Assembly: GCA_008711295.1 (NCBI GenBank)
Contig: VUYV01000046.1
Coordinates: forward strand, 2,058,759-2,122,758
Direction of reading: 5' to 3'
DNA from: Anarhynchus alexandrinus
Lineage: Eukaryota > Chordata > Aves > Charadriiformes > Charadriidae
DNA length: 64,000 nt
Part shown: in pieces, positions 49,859-61,910 of the stretch
Position numbering within the stretch: position 1 is the stretch's first letter
How the letters are laid out: every line of letters starts with the position of its first letter
Position numbers and translations under genes: made by a program
The notes under the pieces: generated by a model
Seen by the model: only the letters and a program-made list of their open reading frames with translations
Database searches by the model: none
Told to the model about the DNA's origin: nothing

Positions 49859-51117
49859 TTTCCCTTTTTGGGCTGCAGTGAAGTGCTCACAGCAGGACTA
49901 GCCAAAGCACACAGTCCTGTTGCTCAGGGCTAGGTTTGACAAATGTCTCATTTCAATCTCTTTAGGCCCTGTGCAGAATCACTTCCAACTGCTTGTTGGG
50001 TGGCACATCATTATTCTGCACCCACCCTGACCCTGTTTGTTCCTAATGTCACAGCTGTAGCTCCGCAGAGGATTTATTAAAGTTCACCCTGAAGTGAGTA
50101 ATGATGCTGTTTGGTGACAGAACAGAGCAGAACAAAAACGGTCCCACTTTTTTCTCCGTTTTGAACAAAAATATAAGTGTGAGGTATCTGGCCACATTGA
50201 CGAGTCTGCTTTTGCCTGGAAGGGACAGGTATAGCTAACTTCTGAGGACATGGATCCTGGAGGAGCCTGTGGAGTTCATAGCAAGATAGCAAGGATTGAA
50301 ATAAGCTCTCGCAAGTTTTTTGCCACCTTATGTCCAGGGACGTGCAACATCCAATATGTTGTGATTTCTCTTAGGAGGTAGTTCTTGTCATGGATTTGTG
50401 CTGTGGCCACTCAAGCATAAGGACCCTATTTTGCCTGGTTTAAACTCAGACACTATGTGCTGGTTTGGGCTTTTATGTAGATTGCAGGGGATGATGCTAA
50501 CACCTAATTTAAGCATAGAGGGGCTGTTACCATCCCTTGTCCCATGCAGCAGGGCAAACAGACGGGAACTGGACAAAACAATAGATAAGGGTTCATCGCT
50601 TCTCAACAGGCAGACTGTGAGCAGAGCCTTTACTGCTTTTCACCTTGATCTATCCCTCCTTTCTCTTTCGTGTCTCCTTCATATCTGGGTGTTGGCAGGG
50701 AACTGGGTCATGCAGGCTTTCAAGGCAGAGGGAAATGTTTACTTTTCCCTTCGTGTTGAAGAGATTGAGTCTCTTGCCCCATTTAATTTCAGAGCTGGGT
50801 AATGAAGCCAAGTTATTACTGTGTTTGTGACTAGGGAAGAAAGGAAAAAAAAAAGAATGTGATGTAATGCTCTGATAAATTCAGTGATTATCTTTAGCAT
50901 TCTTTAGTTTTGTTTTTTATTGGTTGACATATACCTGCTGTGCCAATCTGTTAGCCAGAATGTCGTCACTGAGAAGTACGCATGCATATAATCTCTGTTT
51001 TTACCTTTCACAGACTGAGTGCAAGTCAGGGTTCTAAGGGAAAATTTGGAAAACTGGGAAAGTGACTTTAGTAGTGAGCCAAGTCACATGTATCGTAGCA
51101 TAATTCAGGAGGTCTTT
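49859..51117. other. No gene recognised
   Basis: Unique sequence with an A run near 50847. A 134-codon + strand frame at 50398-50802 is unrecognised and consistent with chance. Confidence 0.5.
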
Positions 51118-51850
51118 AGCTCAGCTCCCTGCTCAAAACAGAGTCAGCTGTGGGGTCAGTTAAGATTGCTCAGGGCTTTATGTGCTTCAGTCTTGAAAAA
51201 TTCCAAGGATGGAGACCACCCAACCTCTCTGGACAACGTGTTCCACTGCTTGACAGTCCTCATGGGGAAAAGGTTTGAATCTCTCTTATTTAAGTTCACG
51301 CCTGTTGTCTCTTGTCCCCTTGCCATGCACTGTTGTGAAGAACCTTTTTCCATCTTCTTGATGACCTTTCCCCATAGGTGATGGTGGGAGGGGGCTGCTG
51401 ACCTCTCAACAGTCCCTCCAAAGCAGTCTTTTATCCAGGCTGAACAAGTCCTGGTCCGCCACCCTTCCTGGGCAAGTGCTTCAAATCCTAACCTCCCCAT
51501 GGCTTTTTGCTGAACTTGCTCCAGTTTATCCATGTTCTTCTTGTACTGGAGGGGCCACAACTGGACGTGGTATTTAGGTGGTTTGAAGAGTGCTGAGGAG
51601 AGGAGGGATAATCCTTTCCATTGATCTACAGGCTGTGGCCCTGTTGTTACATCCCAGGAGGCTGTTGATCTTTGATGCCAGGGCTCACATTCAGCTCACC
51701 AGGACCCCATGAGACTTTTCTGCAGTATGTCAGCCACAGCCTCTGTTGTTTCCAGTGTTTCCTTCTTCCCAATCCCCTGCACTGAATCAGTGATTCTCAG
51801 GGTACAGCAGTGTTTGTATGAGCCAGGTTTTGCAGTTCTCCTCATTGGTT
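51118..51850 (-). mobile_element. Old, diverged CR1 LINE
   Basis: The minus-strand translation still shows CR1 ORF2 features: QYKKNMDKLEQVQQKAMGRL, RDSNLFPMRTVKQWNTLSRE and VGWSPSLEFFKTEAHKALSN. Sequence to the right keeps the order of upstream CR1 ORF2, for example the segments matching 'ACTGGACGTGGTATTTAGGTG' and 'CCCAGGAGGCTGTTGATC' on the + strand. The 3' terminal repeats are missing, and substitutions and deletions are numerous, so this is older than the other copies. The right boundary is approximate. Confidence 0.8.
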
Positions 51851-54800
51851 GCTGGATCTATATATAACAATATTCTTGATGTTATGCCATGATGTTGCTG
51901 TGGGCAAAGTAGTGCCAGGTGCCTCACGCTCCCACCCACCCCATCTGCTGTGGTGTGTGCACACAGAGTTTCCTACTTGCACTTATGTGGCAGGGAAGAC
52001 CATAAAATATACTCTAACGATGGAGCTGTGCCCAGGGCTTTGGCTCTGGTTAAGGTTCTGTTGCTGTTAGTGCAGGTGGGGACTTTTCCTGCTGGGGTGG
52101 AATGGGACAGGGAGAACAAAAACATGGTTCCCCCACCCCCATGCCAGATCTGAGAAACAGAGAAGGAAAAAGAAAGTGCCTTTCTTTCTGTCATGTGTAT
52201 GTCCAGCCTTTGCAGTCATCTCCTGGACTCTGACCATGCTAAATTATATAAGGTGTGCTGCGGTTGTTCCTCTAGAATAACAGAGGCCATCTGCAGGGAA
52301 AATTCTCAACAATTATCTTTTTTCTTCATTTGGAGCTGGATAATGTGTTTTCTTAATCAGTATTTTCCATAATAGCATGAAGATGGCTATTCTGCTTTGA
52401 GTGAATGCTGAACATGAGTTCTGCTGGGGGAGGAGAGAGGGGGGAAGGGGGCAGTCTACCAGGAAACCAAATCCCTCCTTGTTCATATTAAGCCTCCAGC
52501 TGAGAAGTTAGTAAACATAAACTCTCAAGTCCTTCCATCTCTGGTCATTCAAATATCTTTAGGTGTCAATATCCTGGCTGTATGGTCTCAATGTTAAAGA
52601 TACACCTACATGACTGGGACATGCAGTGAGAGCACGCTATGTTGTCATCATCCCAGATTAGCTCTATCTCCACGTCTACTCAGTCTTTATCCTCCCCATT
52701 GAGATAAACCATTTGGTGGCATGTATTATCACTGGCTCTTGTTGTCATAAGCTCTATAGAAGCATACTGACAAGCGAGGAGGAAATGTGTTTGAATTGTG
52801 TACCTGTGGACTTGAAGATAAGTCCTGTGCTACGGTAAATCCCTGAAGCCCTCCAGTCGCTCTCTGCACCTGTGGTTTACCTCTTGATTTAGACTTGTAG
52901 TAGTTCTCATTCTCTCTTCAATAAATAATAAGCTATAAGAAGGGCAGCAGATGTCAACACAGATATTATGACACGGTTCTGTGATTTCTTATGCAAGATA
53001 ATAACTTTCACCTTTCTTTGAACTACCACAGACCAAAGAGCATCATATAGCTTGCATAGCCCCCTCTATGAGAACCTTTAACGTTTAGCTCATCTTAAAG
53101 TTACAATACATGTGTGTTTCATAACCACTGTTTGGCCTTGCACGCAGAGAGAGGAGATTTTTCTGGCGTTAGCTCTGCAAAGCAGGGAGTTTGACTTTCT
53201 TCCAACTAATTTTTCTAGCCACCCATTAGACAGGTAAGAACTGGTCATCTGGCACTACGTAGCCATGGTCTGTGGCTATTTCAGAGGTTAGTAAGACAGA
53301 CTCAGACACTGTGGTCTAAATGGCAAGCAACTTGCTGCCTCCAACTCTCAAATTACATAGGCAAGCTCAAAAATTGTAAGGCACTTCAAGAAGTCTGGGT
53401 GCACTAAACTCCCACCTTTCTAGATTAACTGTATTTTTTCTCTCCACCCAAAACATCCCAGTATGTTCTTTGATTTTCCAGTTCATTCCTTCCCTGAAAA
53501 TAACAAATAAAATGAAAGCAGGCATCAAAGGAAAATCTGCCCTGAAATGAACCAGCAGCTGTGCTACAAAATGGTCAGAGAAGGTTCCTAGAATCTTGTC
53601 CCCAACATCTGACTGTCCCTTAGGCTGTGTGGCGCGTGTGCTTGCTATAATGCACAGCAATTACACAGTAGCTGCATTGCTATGTCTGTGGCGGGGTAAC
53701 CATGGGATGGACACTTGTCTGAGTTCATTCAGGAACAAGAAGAGCAGAAATGAAATTTACTTTAACACCAGAAATCCTCTGTTATTTATTTTTTTTTTAA
53801 AGTGAGACCTCATGAAACTTTAGCCATTTACAGAATGAAAAGAGAAGGTGACAGCCTTTCAACCATTAATGCTTGTGAATGGGTTACTTTGATCAGTGCT
53901 TCTAGCCTGCTCTGCTGATGTGCCAGAACACAAGAACTTACCTTTATGGTATATATCATCTTCATGGCCTTTTGGTCATAGGTTCATTGCTCCTCTCTAC
54001 TATCCCCTAGATTACTTTATTGTAGCTGTTACAAACTTGCTAACTTGGCTTGCTTTTCTGAGGGAGGATCTGAAGCTTCATGCCTCCTGGTAACTCAAGA
54101 GAGGAGAATGAACACAAGGTAGTTAGAGGGGGAATCCATGGGTATGCATCTCTTCTTGTAATAGATTCACTTAAGCAATGTAGTGCTGCATTTACATGCC
54201 GTTCAATAGCTGTGCAAGTCTTTACAAAGCAGTCTGCAATGTAGACATACCCCCGAACTCGCTACACTAATGCTATGCATGACCCCTTTGGTGAAAGGCA
54301 TTTTGAATGTGAGCTAAGGAAATGTCCACTACCTACTTAAATCATTAACAGAGGTAGCTGGACACTGAAAAATATCCCATCCTGTTTATGTTGCACCGGA
54401 GTCTATAGAGCTGTAGTAGAAAGGCGGGACTCATCAGTCTGGGTAATGACATCTTAAATTGCTTTGCCCAGACTTGTCAGAACTGTTAAAGTTTGACTTC
54501 TCCCTGATCTTACTCCTCTGTACCATTGCACTTCCACCTTGAGTCAAGGAAGGCAATAATGTCTCTAGTGGTTTCCATCTTACCGCTATGTAAATGGACT
54601 TTGGAGTGTCGTTGACCTAGAAAGCAATGTGGTTGTTGGAAGATGTAGATCAGCACTTAAAGCAACTTAAACCAGGTGTTCAGATCTCAAATATTAACCT
54701 CCACCACTGTTGAAAGTGCGGGTTTGCCACTTGCTTGGGTTTTTTACAACAGGTTGCTATCCTGTGTCTGAATAACGTGTTCCATGCAAGCATATGTTTG

Positions 54801-56011
54801 AGTAAGCTGTTTGCTACCCTGCCCATTTTCTACCTGTAATAGAAATTTTCCCAAGCACATTTAGCTTATCAGTGCCATGGTTTACCTAGACACAAATGAG
54901 GGTGATGTTTCTCCCCTACTTGCAAGGCTGCAACGTGAAGCTTATTGGAAGTAATGTTAAACAAGTGTTTGGTTCTGATTTTTTTTCCTTTTTCTAAATC
55001 TTTATATGCAAACTCCATTTGATAGCAAGGTACTACTAGTACTGCCTGCCAATTGGTATTTTGCATTATAAAAAATGTATATAAAAAAAGAAGCTGAAAA
55101 CCACTAGGGGAGAGTCTTAAACAAACAAGCCCATCTGGCTGTTTAGTGAATTAATATGTATTTTAGGTGGGAGTGATACCAATGAGTGCTTTTAAGGTTG
55201 TCCAGCATTTCTTATAGTAATACTTTAGCTTTTAGTGCTTACAATTTTGCTGTATCTTAATTGCTTGGGCTGAAACTCTTTATGCAGGGGCATCTGCCTT
55301 GCACTGAATTAATTTTGCAAAACTGCAGCCAACATAGTTTAGCTGTTTCCATACAAGTATCTAGGAGAAATAATCAGTTTTGCCCACATTAGGAATGGAT
55401 TGTATGCTTTTCTTTGGAAGATTTGCACTCATGTGCTTGGGAGCAGATACTCCAAAGAGAAAAGAGGAGAAGAAATGGTCTTTCTGTTGTATCCATCGCT
55501 CAGAACTTCTATCTTAAGACAACGCATATTCTGGTGTCCAGCAGCAACTAGACATAAACAGCTCAGTTCCCCCGACACGTTGACTGCACTAGATGTTTTC
55601 CAGTCTGCATCAAACAAGTATTTTTCTGCAACTTGCCTTCCTTTTTCCGGGTTGCTATATGTTAGACCAGATCCAAGGTGGGAGGTGGGACAGCCAAGGT
55701 GGGAGGAAGGCTCCCTGCACTATGCCTAAGCTAAATAGGGAGGAAGTTGCCCTTGTGATTTACAGAATAAAATTAGCAGAGGGACATCTAGGAGGTAACA
55801 AGAGACCTAGGAAGAGACCAAGTGATTTGGGTTTAGGATATTGTAGGTTGACTGGGATGGATGTGTGTGAGGTGTGACTATACGTGTATGGCAGTGTGTG
55901 TGTGTGGAGGAAAAATGAGGTTATGTGTAAAACTAAGGGAGAGGTTAGGAGTGGGTGAACTAAGAGGACAGAGATCAGGAATCTGTGGAATGCGTGGGAC
56001 TCGTTCATGGT
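51851..56011. other. No gene recognised
   Basis: Unique non-coding sequence. A 15-nt block at 53219-53233 sits between a good acceptor (TTTTTCTAG) and a consensus donor (ACAG|GTAAGA). A short GT run (55894-55906) lies near the right end. No coding region supported. Confidence 0.5.
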
Positions 56012-56209
56012 TTCACAGAATGGTTGATGTGGGAAGGCACCTCTTGAGATCATGTTGTCCGTAGTCTTGCTAAAAGCAGTATCACCTAGAGCAAGTTGCC
56101 CAGGACAATATTCAATCAAGTTTTGAATATTTCCAGTGATGGAGACTTCACAACTTGCCTGGGCAACCTGTTCCAATGTTCAGAGAGTTCAGCATTGACC
56201 TTCAGAAAG
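56012..56209 (-). mobile_element. CR1 LINE, diverged 3' fragment
   Basis: The + strand has TTCACAGAATGGTTGATGTG, then AGCAAGTTGCCCAGGACAAT, TTGAATATTTCCAGTGATGG and GGGCAACCTGTTCCAATGTT. This is the reverse complement of a CR1 3' end and the last part of ORF2. It is decayed and about 200 bp long. Confidence 0.85.
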
Positions 56210-56430
56210 TCTCAGCTGTTCGTGTGGGTGCCGCTGAGAAAGTCCATGCCTTGTTTTCCATGCACAAAATAAACGGCAATGGCAGCCCCTTTTCCACGGG
56301 GGTTTTTAGAAAAATAATGATTGTTTGTGATTCTGTGAGGTACTACAGTGGTGAGCGAAGTGTTCTGCAGCTCCTGAGACTGTCTATGATGTGATCTTTC
56401 AGGCCTGGGCTGGATTATTCACAGAATCCT

Positions 56431-56452
56431 ACACGCACACACACTCACACAC
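56431..56452. repeat. Imperfect (AC)n microsatellite
   Basis: Alternating AC interrupted by single G and T bases, about 22 bp. Confidence 0.8.
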
Positions 56453-56827
56453 CCTGGTGGGCATAAAGCTGAGGACTGAGGATGATAGCCTCGCATGCTT
56501 GGGTTCACCTTTTGCTTCAGCCATTGGTAAAATAAGAAACATACCTCCAAATCAAACTACAGCATTTTGCAGAGGACCCTAGAAAGATGTGCTTAAGTAG
56601 GTCACTTTTTAAAGATGTCCAGAATGCGTTTATCTCTCATTCCCATAGTTCAATGTCAGTAGATGTGTTATTTTTCCAGAACCTTGTTCTCTGGTACACA
56701 AAGACACTTCAGAAATTGTTTTTGAACTCCTAATACTGCTGTAGTTCCTTCAAGTCCTATCAGATGTTTGTATCATGTTAAGCATTTGAAACGTGCTTAG
56801 TTTATTTACTTTGGGTTTTCTATCTAG

Positions 56828-56890
56828 TATGCAATCTTCTGGAGTCCTGAATGAGAAGACTGTATCCCGAGATTTCCAACTGCTCTCCAG
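56828..56890 (+). other. Candidate 63-nt exon with strong splice sites
   Basis: The acceptor is strong (TTTGGGTTTTCTATCTAG) and the donor is consensus (CTCCAG|GTAAGG). Only one frame is open. It begins with an ATG one base into the block and reads MQSSGVLNEKTVSRDFQLLS plus two bases. It lies 4.6 kb upstream of the CpG island, on the same strand. It could be an exon of an upstream or alternative transcript of that gene, or a chance pseudo-exon. Not recognised. Confidence 0.25.
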
Positions 56891-57334
56891 GTAAGGGAAG
56901 CACAGGTGGGTAAATGTAGCTTTTTCTTATTTAAGGCTGTTTACTTGGCAGGTTGGCTGTAGCAAATAAGATGCTGGGCTACAAATTGAATGGCAAAATG
57001 AATCAAAATATTAAATGGAATGAGGATTCTGTAGCTTGAGGATGGGATAAGTGTAAGGACTTGTAAGGAGAAGTGTAAGCTTATGCTCTTGAAGCTTTTC
57101 TCAGATACAACTATTAAAGCAAAACAAGTATTCGTGATTCTTATATATAGTATATTATGTGTTTTTTGTGTGAAATACATTCCTAGGAAAATGACAAATT
57201 ATGCTGTGAAGGATTATTCTTTTTCTAGTGCTGTAATCTTTACCTTTAATTCTCCTGTATGGTATGTGAAAATGATGCATGATTTTAAAAACACCTTTAT
57301 ACTGTGGTACTCCCCAAGAATCTGTTATATTTAC

Positions 57335-57482
57335 TAGAATCACAGAATTATAGAATGGTTTGAGTTGAAATGGACCTTTACAAATCAATGCTTCTGCCAT
57401 GCGCATGGACAACTTTCTGTAGATCAAGTTGCTCAAAGCCCAATCCATCCTGACTTTGAACACTTCCAGTGATGGGGCAGGA
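57335..57482 (-). mobile_element. CR1 LINE, diverged 3' fragment
   Basis: TAGAATCACAGAATTATAGA, then GGTTTGAGTTGAAATGGACC, GTTGCTCAAAGCCCAATCC and CTTCCAGTGATGGGGCAG are the reverse complement of a CR1 3' UTR and adjoining ORF2 end. It is about 150 bp and eroded. Confidence 0.85.
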
Positions 57483-58343
57483 ATGATGGAGCTCTGACTG
57501 TCACCAGCTGCATCAAAATAGATACATTTTAGTTAACCATTCTTTACCAAATAGCTGCATGAAAGGCATGCATCTGATCCCCTCTCCTACTTTTCTCCTT
57601 CTTCCTTTGCTTAACGACTCCTTTGTTGCATAGTGTGAAACTGGATTATGTGAGACTGTGTTGCCTGTTGCATCAGAGAGTTTTTCAAACCTCCTATAGC
57701 AATATAACCTAAAAGGTCCTTGGCCAACTGAATGCTCCTAAAGGATACAGAGGATCCAGAAGAAATCAAAGCCCCAAGACTGAAAGTGCTGCCTGTTCTT
57801 GTGGGCCACACTTTCCCTTTGGACCTTACCTTTTCCTGAAATTATAAAGACTGAGTAGAACGAAAAAGTGCCCAGAAGCTCTGCATCGCAACCAAGAGGT
57901 AAATTCAGCCTCTCAGTTGATTGAAAGAGAAGCTTAACTTTCTCTGTCCGTTAACTACAGAGCTGTGGAGTCTCCCGCTGCTAGCCTGAAGCACGCATTT
58001 GGCCCTGCCTTCTGCTCCCTATCCCTGTTGTTGACATTACACATCCACAGTGCACTGTCACGGGGTTTTCATGCTGCAGGCTGTGTCCCAGAGCTTGAAG
58101 AAAGCTGTGACAGCTGGGATGTGGTCTCTGCCTGCAACCAGTCATTGGGTGCTCCAGATGCAACCTTAGCGTTGTGCTCTTCCCCTGCCACATGAGACAC
58201 CTTGCCTGAGACACCCTCACTTCCTTGTCCTGTATGTGTGTTTAACTCAGATGCTTGTGCCTCATCATGTAAGATTTTATGTGCTGACATTCAGGTACCT
58301 CGGGAATTTTGCAGTTCTGAGCTTATTTCAATTAATATAGAAC

Positions 58344-58360
58344 TTTTTTTTTTTTTTTTT
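58344..58360. repeat. Homopolymer T17
   Basis: A run of 17 T in unique sequence. No LINE or processed-copy body adjoins it on either side that I can recognise. Confidence 0.8.
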
Positions 58361-61236
58361 AAATCTTGCTCTTAGCAGAATTGGTAGACTGACTATTACA
58401 CTACAGCTCAAGTAGCGTAGGATAGCAGAGTGAAAAGGAGTCCGCAGCTGGTAGAAATGATTCACAGCCTAACATGGGCCCTGCAGGATGGACAGCTTCA
58501 CTGAACATCTATTAGGTATCCTGCTACCTACTGTGAATATCTGCTCCAAGTTATTATTAAGTAACCCAAAGGCTCTACACGAAGAATCTAGAATATGACA
58601 TTTTCTGCCTGTGCTGGGCTCTGGGACACTAAGTATGTCCAAGAATGTCTGTACTGCTGAGATTTCAGTCAGTCTGGGAACATTCAGCAGATAAACAAGC
58701 ACACAGGCATCTTCATTGCTGAAACCTCAGGCTCCTGTGGGGCTAAGGTGGCAGCTAAGAAGGCATTTCCAGAAGGTACATTTTGGTTTTAATCTTATTT
58801 GACAGGCATCAGAGCTCAGATGTCTGATTTGGTGAGATAGCTCTTCCAAACAAGAGTTAGCGATGGGATGTGCCTTTACCTCAGGGTGTTGTAGATAAGT
58901 ACAGCTGAGTTAGTCAGCCTTGGTGTCTTCCTAACAACAGGGGAGAGAAAAGGAGACACAAGGGAAAATTTAATTGATTTTTTTTAGCAGTCTGTATTAG
59001 GCTAAGTTGATTTACCTTTCTTCAGTATCTAAAGCAAGAAAATAATCTAGACATGACTAAGGTGCATAAACATAGGTGTCTAGTACCATCTGAGATGTCC
59101 TAAGGGATCTGTAATTCCTAAGCAGAGCTAGAAGATGTAACATAGGTTCTACCCTTAAAAATGAAAGCTATGACTGAAAATGCAGCCTTTCTTCTAGGCC
59201 CTGTCAAATATGGCTGTGGCATGTCCTTTCTTTATAGAATCATATCTACTTATGAAATCAACATTTTACATATTGTATATGACTTATTTCCCTAGTGAAC
59301 TGGTGTAAGTCATTGATCTGACCATGCAGGACCTCCTTGCACGACTGAGGTAAAATGAAAGTTTTTCACATTTTTTTTTTGTTGGTTGGTTTTTGTGCGT
59401 TGTTAGAACTTCATAGCCACTTTTTACTCTCTTGGCACAGTTGCAGATGTGCACTCGGCAGAGTCCAGGCAGTGAGGTAGAAGAGCCATTGGCTTTAGTG
59501 GGCTCTGCATGTCCTTAGAGGGGGATTTTTCCTCGGTGCTGCAAACCGGTGCCAACAAGAGAATTAAGGTGGGCAGATCCTCAGTGGTACAACACAGCCA
59601 TGCTGAGCCGAAGCACCTGAAGCCAAAGGGACCGACTATCCGCTGCTATTCTTATGTGTGTTCTTGAAATCAGAGATGCAGCTCTCAAAAAATAGCCCTA
59701 ATAAGCAGAGCTGGAAAAGAAAAGCTTGCAAGCTGATTACACGTACCTCAGCAGATGCATTTTGCAGTAGGCACCCTGATTTAGCAGAAATAAGATCTGC
59801 CTGTGGTTTCAGTGATCTGTTCAGAATAAGCATGGGTTTTGCTGTCAGCTAGTTAGTTATGGAGTGGGTGATTTGGGTTCGCTCATAATCATTAGGGCAA
59901 TGAGATCTTCTCCCCCTGCACCCAGAATTCCACCAGGGAAGTCCCTGGGCCATACATGCACCAAATATTATTTTTTAGCTCTTGAAAAAGGGTTTAAGGG
60001 TACTGTCTAATTTTACATGCATGGCATTTTTAAAGATTAAAATAGGTAACATGCTTCTTATTTCTTTTTTGAGTGCAGAAAGGCTCTTTGAGTCAACTAT
60101 TCCATATAGTCTCTGAGTGAACATCAGAACTGTTGCCTAAAAGGATATTAATTAAAAAACCTATAGGGGGAGTGATTTATATGATGACTAGTTTTATAAG
60201 GTACATGGGGACTGGGAAATGGGAAGCTACTCCAAGGAAGTCTGACAATGTTTGCTGGCTGGTCCACTTTGCTCCTCAGTTAGGTGGTTCCAGGTTCTCC
60301 CATAGTAATGAGATATATAGAAAATGCCTTTGTATGAACCACGTTATGACTCTTCAAATGGACATGGAGCGGAGACACTGTCTTCTAGAATACCTTGAGA
60401 AGAGGTGCCGCCAGCACATCTCCTACAGCTGTTTCTCCAGGTCTGATACTTTAATAGGAAACACCACCCAGTGCATCTTCTTGGTGCCTCAAACTCGTAG
60501 ATTCATATCGCCTGCAGCATTCAGGCTGCAAGCACAGCTCTGGCAGTAGGAAGAAAATCCCTTTAGAAGGTTTCCACCAGTGATTTTTCTTTTTCAGTAG
60601 GCTTTAGACAGGGTTTCACAGTGTCCTGCAAACAGTACCAGCTTTTGAAAGAACTGTCATGGCTTATGAGCGTTATGCAGCTTTGCACTGACATTTTTGG
60701 ATGGAAGTGACATTTGATTGTTGTGACCTTGCTGTGTCTTGTGATGTTCCAGTGCAAAATGAGAGCCTCATGACATACGTATTTGATAGATAAATGGCAA
60801 CTGAATGCCTTGATTTCACATGTCTCGCTCAGTTAGGACTCCGCATTTTGATCATGTGGCAGCCCATCCACCTAAGGTCTTTTTCCTTTCTTATTTTTCA
60901 AATATCTAGAGACAGGCAAAGTTCAGCTTGTTTGCTTCATGCAATTAGGCATGAAAATATTAGTGTCCTGGGCTGTGCAAAAGGGTTCCTTTCAGAAAGG
61001 TTTTTCTCACTGTTTTGTGGTAAGAGGCAGTTCTCTCTGTCACAAGGAACTGGCTTATAAGGGGATTTCTCTATGTAAAAAAACACCTTTACACAAGAAG
61101 GCAGTAAAATCCCACTTTTAAGTCCTGTTTTCAAGAAAGAGTGTCGACCTTCAGTTTAAAAAAGTTTAAAATTGCATCAAAACAGGAACTTTGAAAATTA
61201 TGATTCCCCTCAGCTTTGCTGTTTTGTTCACTCCCT

Positions 61237-61244
61237 TATAAAAA
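61237..61244 (+). promoter_or_regulatory. TATA-like box upstream of CpG island
   Basis: TATAAAAA lies about 140 bp before the CpG-rich region and about 340 bp before the candidate ATG. If used, transcription would start near 61267. CpG-island promoters usually lack a TATA box, so this may be coincidental in AT-rich DNA. Confidence 0.2.
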
Positions 61245-61572
61245 TGCAAGGCACCCCCCAAAAACGAAACCCAGGCCTCCTAGAAGCGGGTGTTTGACCT
61301 TTGCAGGGCAGCGAGCTCCTTGCCCACAAGTGTAGAATGGATGCATTTCGGATGCATCCCTCCATCTGTTTTCCCTGAGCCCCAACGCCGCGCCGAGGAG
61401 TGACCTCCATCCACCCCACCGTCGCTGTCCCTCTGGAAGGGCTCCGGGGTGACATTACCCGTGCCTGTACATGGAGGGTTGTTTGGCCGTGACGGGTGCC
61501 GAGGAGGTCTGGGTGCTGGGGCAGCTGTTGCGCCGAGCGGTGCTGCTGCCGCCGCCGCCGCCACCGAGTTGG

Positions 61573-61586
61573 GTAACCATGGCAAC
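61573..61586. promoter_or_regulatory. RFX X-box-like palindrome
   Basis: GTAACCATGGCAAC matches the symmetric X-box type GTTRCCATGGYAAC at 13 of 14 positions; the left half has GTA in place of GTT. RFX family factors bind such sites in promoters of ciliary and some neuronal genes. It lies within the CpG island and includes the candidate start codon. Confidence 0.45.
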
Positions 61587-61850
61587 AGCATCACAGCCAG
61601 CATCCTCCTCCTCCTCACTCGGCTCTCCTCCTCCTCGGCATCATCAGGAGCAGCAGCAGCAGCGGCAGCAGCTCTGGCAGGAGCCAGAGCCCGGCAGCCG
61701 AGGCTGCAGCCAGCTGCCCGCCGTCCCCTACCTGCACCGTCACCCCATCACCGCGCCGGCACCGACCCCGCCGCTCCCCACGGTGGGGGGGAAAAATAGG
61801 GGAGAGGGAGCTGAGGGAGGTGCACTGCAGAGGGATCCCAGACAACCCAG
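61579..61850 (+). CDS. Putative first coding exon of an unidentified host gene
   Basis: The ATG at 61579 has a strong Kozak context (ACCATGG). The frame encodes 90 residues plus two bases and ends at a consensus donor, CCCAG|GTAAGA. In the unspliced frame a TAA falls right after the donor, so the protein can continue only by splicing. The peptide is low-complexity: MATASQPA, a serine run (residues 9-13), a PPP-RHH segment, a glutamine-rich stretch (residues 23-34), proline-rich residues 56-67 and a basic/glycine-rich end. No signal peptide or domain is visible; such disordered N-termini are common in regulatory and neuronal proteins. An in-frame ATG at 61471 in a weaker context would add 36 residues, and an in-frame TGA at 61450 closes the frame upstream. 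It could instead be a 5' UTR exon. I do not recognise the gene; its remaining exons would lie to the right of the window. Confidence 0.4.
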
Positions 61851-61856
61851 GTAAGA
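61851..61856 (+). other. Splice donor of the putative first exon
   Basis: CAG|GTAAGA is a full-consensus donor at the 3' edge of the GC-rich exon, immediately before the in-frame stop. Confidence 0.5.
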
Positions 61857-61910
61857 GCTGCGGGGCTGCTCGCGAACTCCCCGCGATCGCTGTGGTGTGT
61901 GCCTGGCGTG

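Larger units (their letters stand above)
56210..57334. other. No confirmed gene; CA microsatellite and one candidate exon
   Basis: An imperfect (AC)n run lies at 56431-56452 and a well-bounded candidate exon at 56828-56890. Otherwise unique sequence. Confidence 0.5.
57483..61379. other. Unique sequence upstream of the CpG island
   Basis: No gene recognised. It contains a T17 run at 58344-58360. A 138-codon + strand frame at 60133-60549 matches nothing I know. A TATAAAAA motif at 61237-61244 lies about 340 bp upstream of the candidate start codon. Confidence 0.5.
61380..61910 (+). promoter_or_regulatory. CpG island, probable promoter and first exon
   Basis: Base composition changes abruptly from AT-rich to strongly GC-rich, with clustered CpG (for example ACGCCGCGCCGAGG, GCCGCCGCCGCC, CACCGCGCCGGCACCG, CTCGCGAACTCCCCGCGATC), and returns to ordinary composition after about 61910. 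Unlike the GC-rich block at 45 kb, it matches no repeat family I know. It also contains a Kozak ATG, an RFX-type site and a consensus splice donor in a consistent + strand order. It is the only credible host promoter in the window. Confidence 0.7.

Noticed and set aside
60133..60549. 138-codon + strand ORF
   Set aside because: Unrecognised, chance length and no promoter or poly(A) context.
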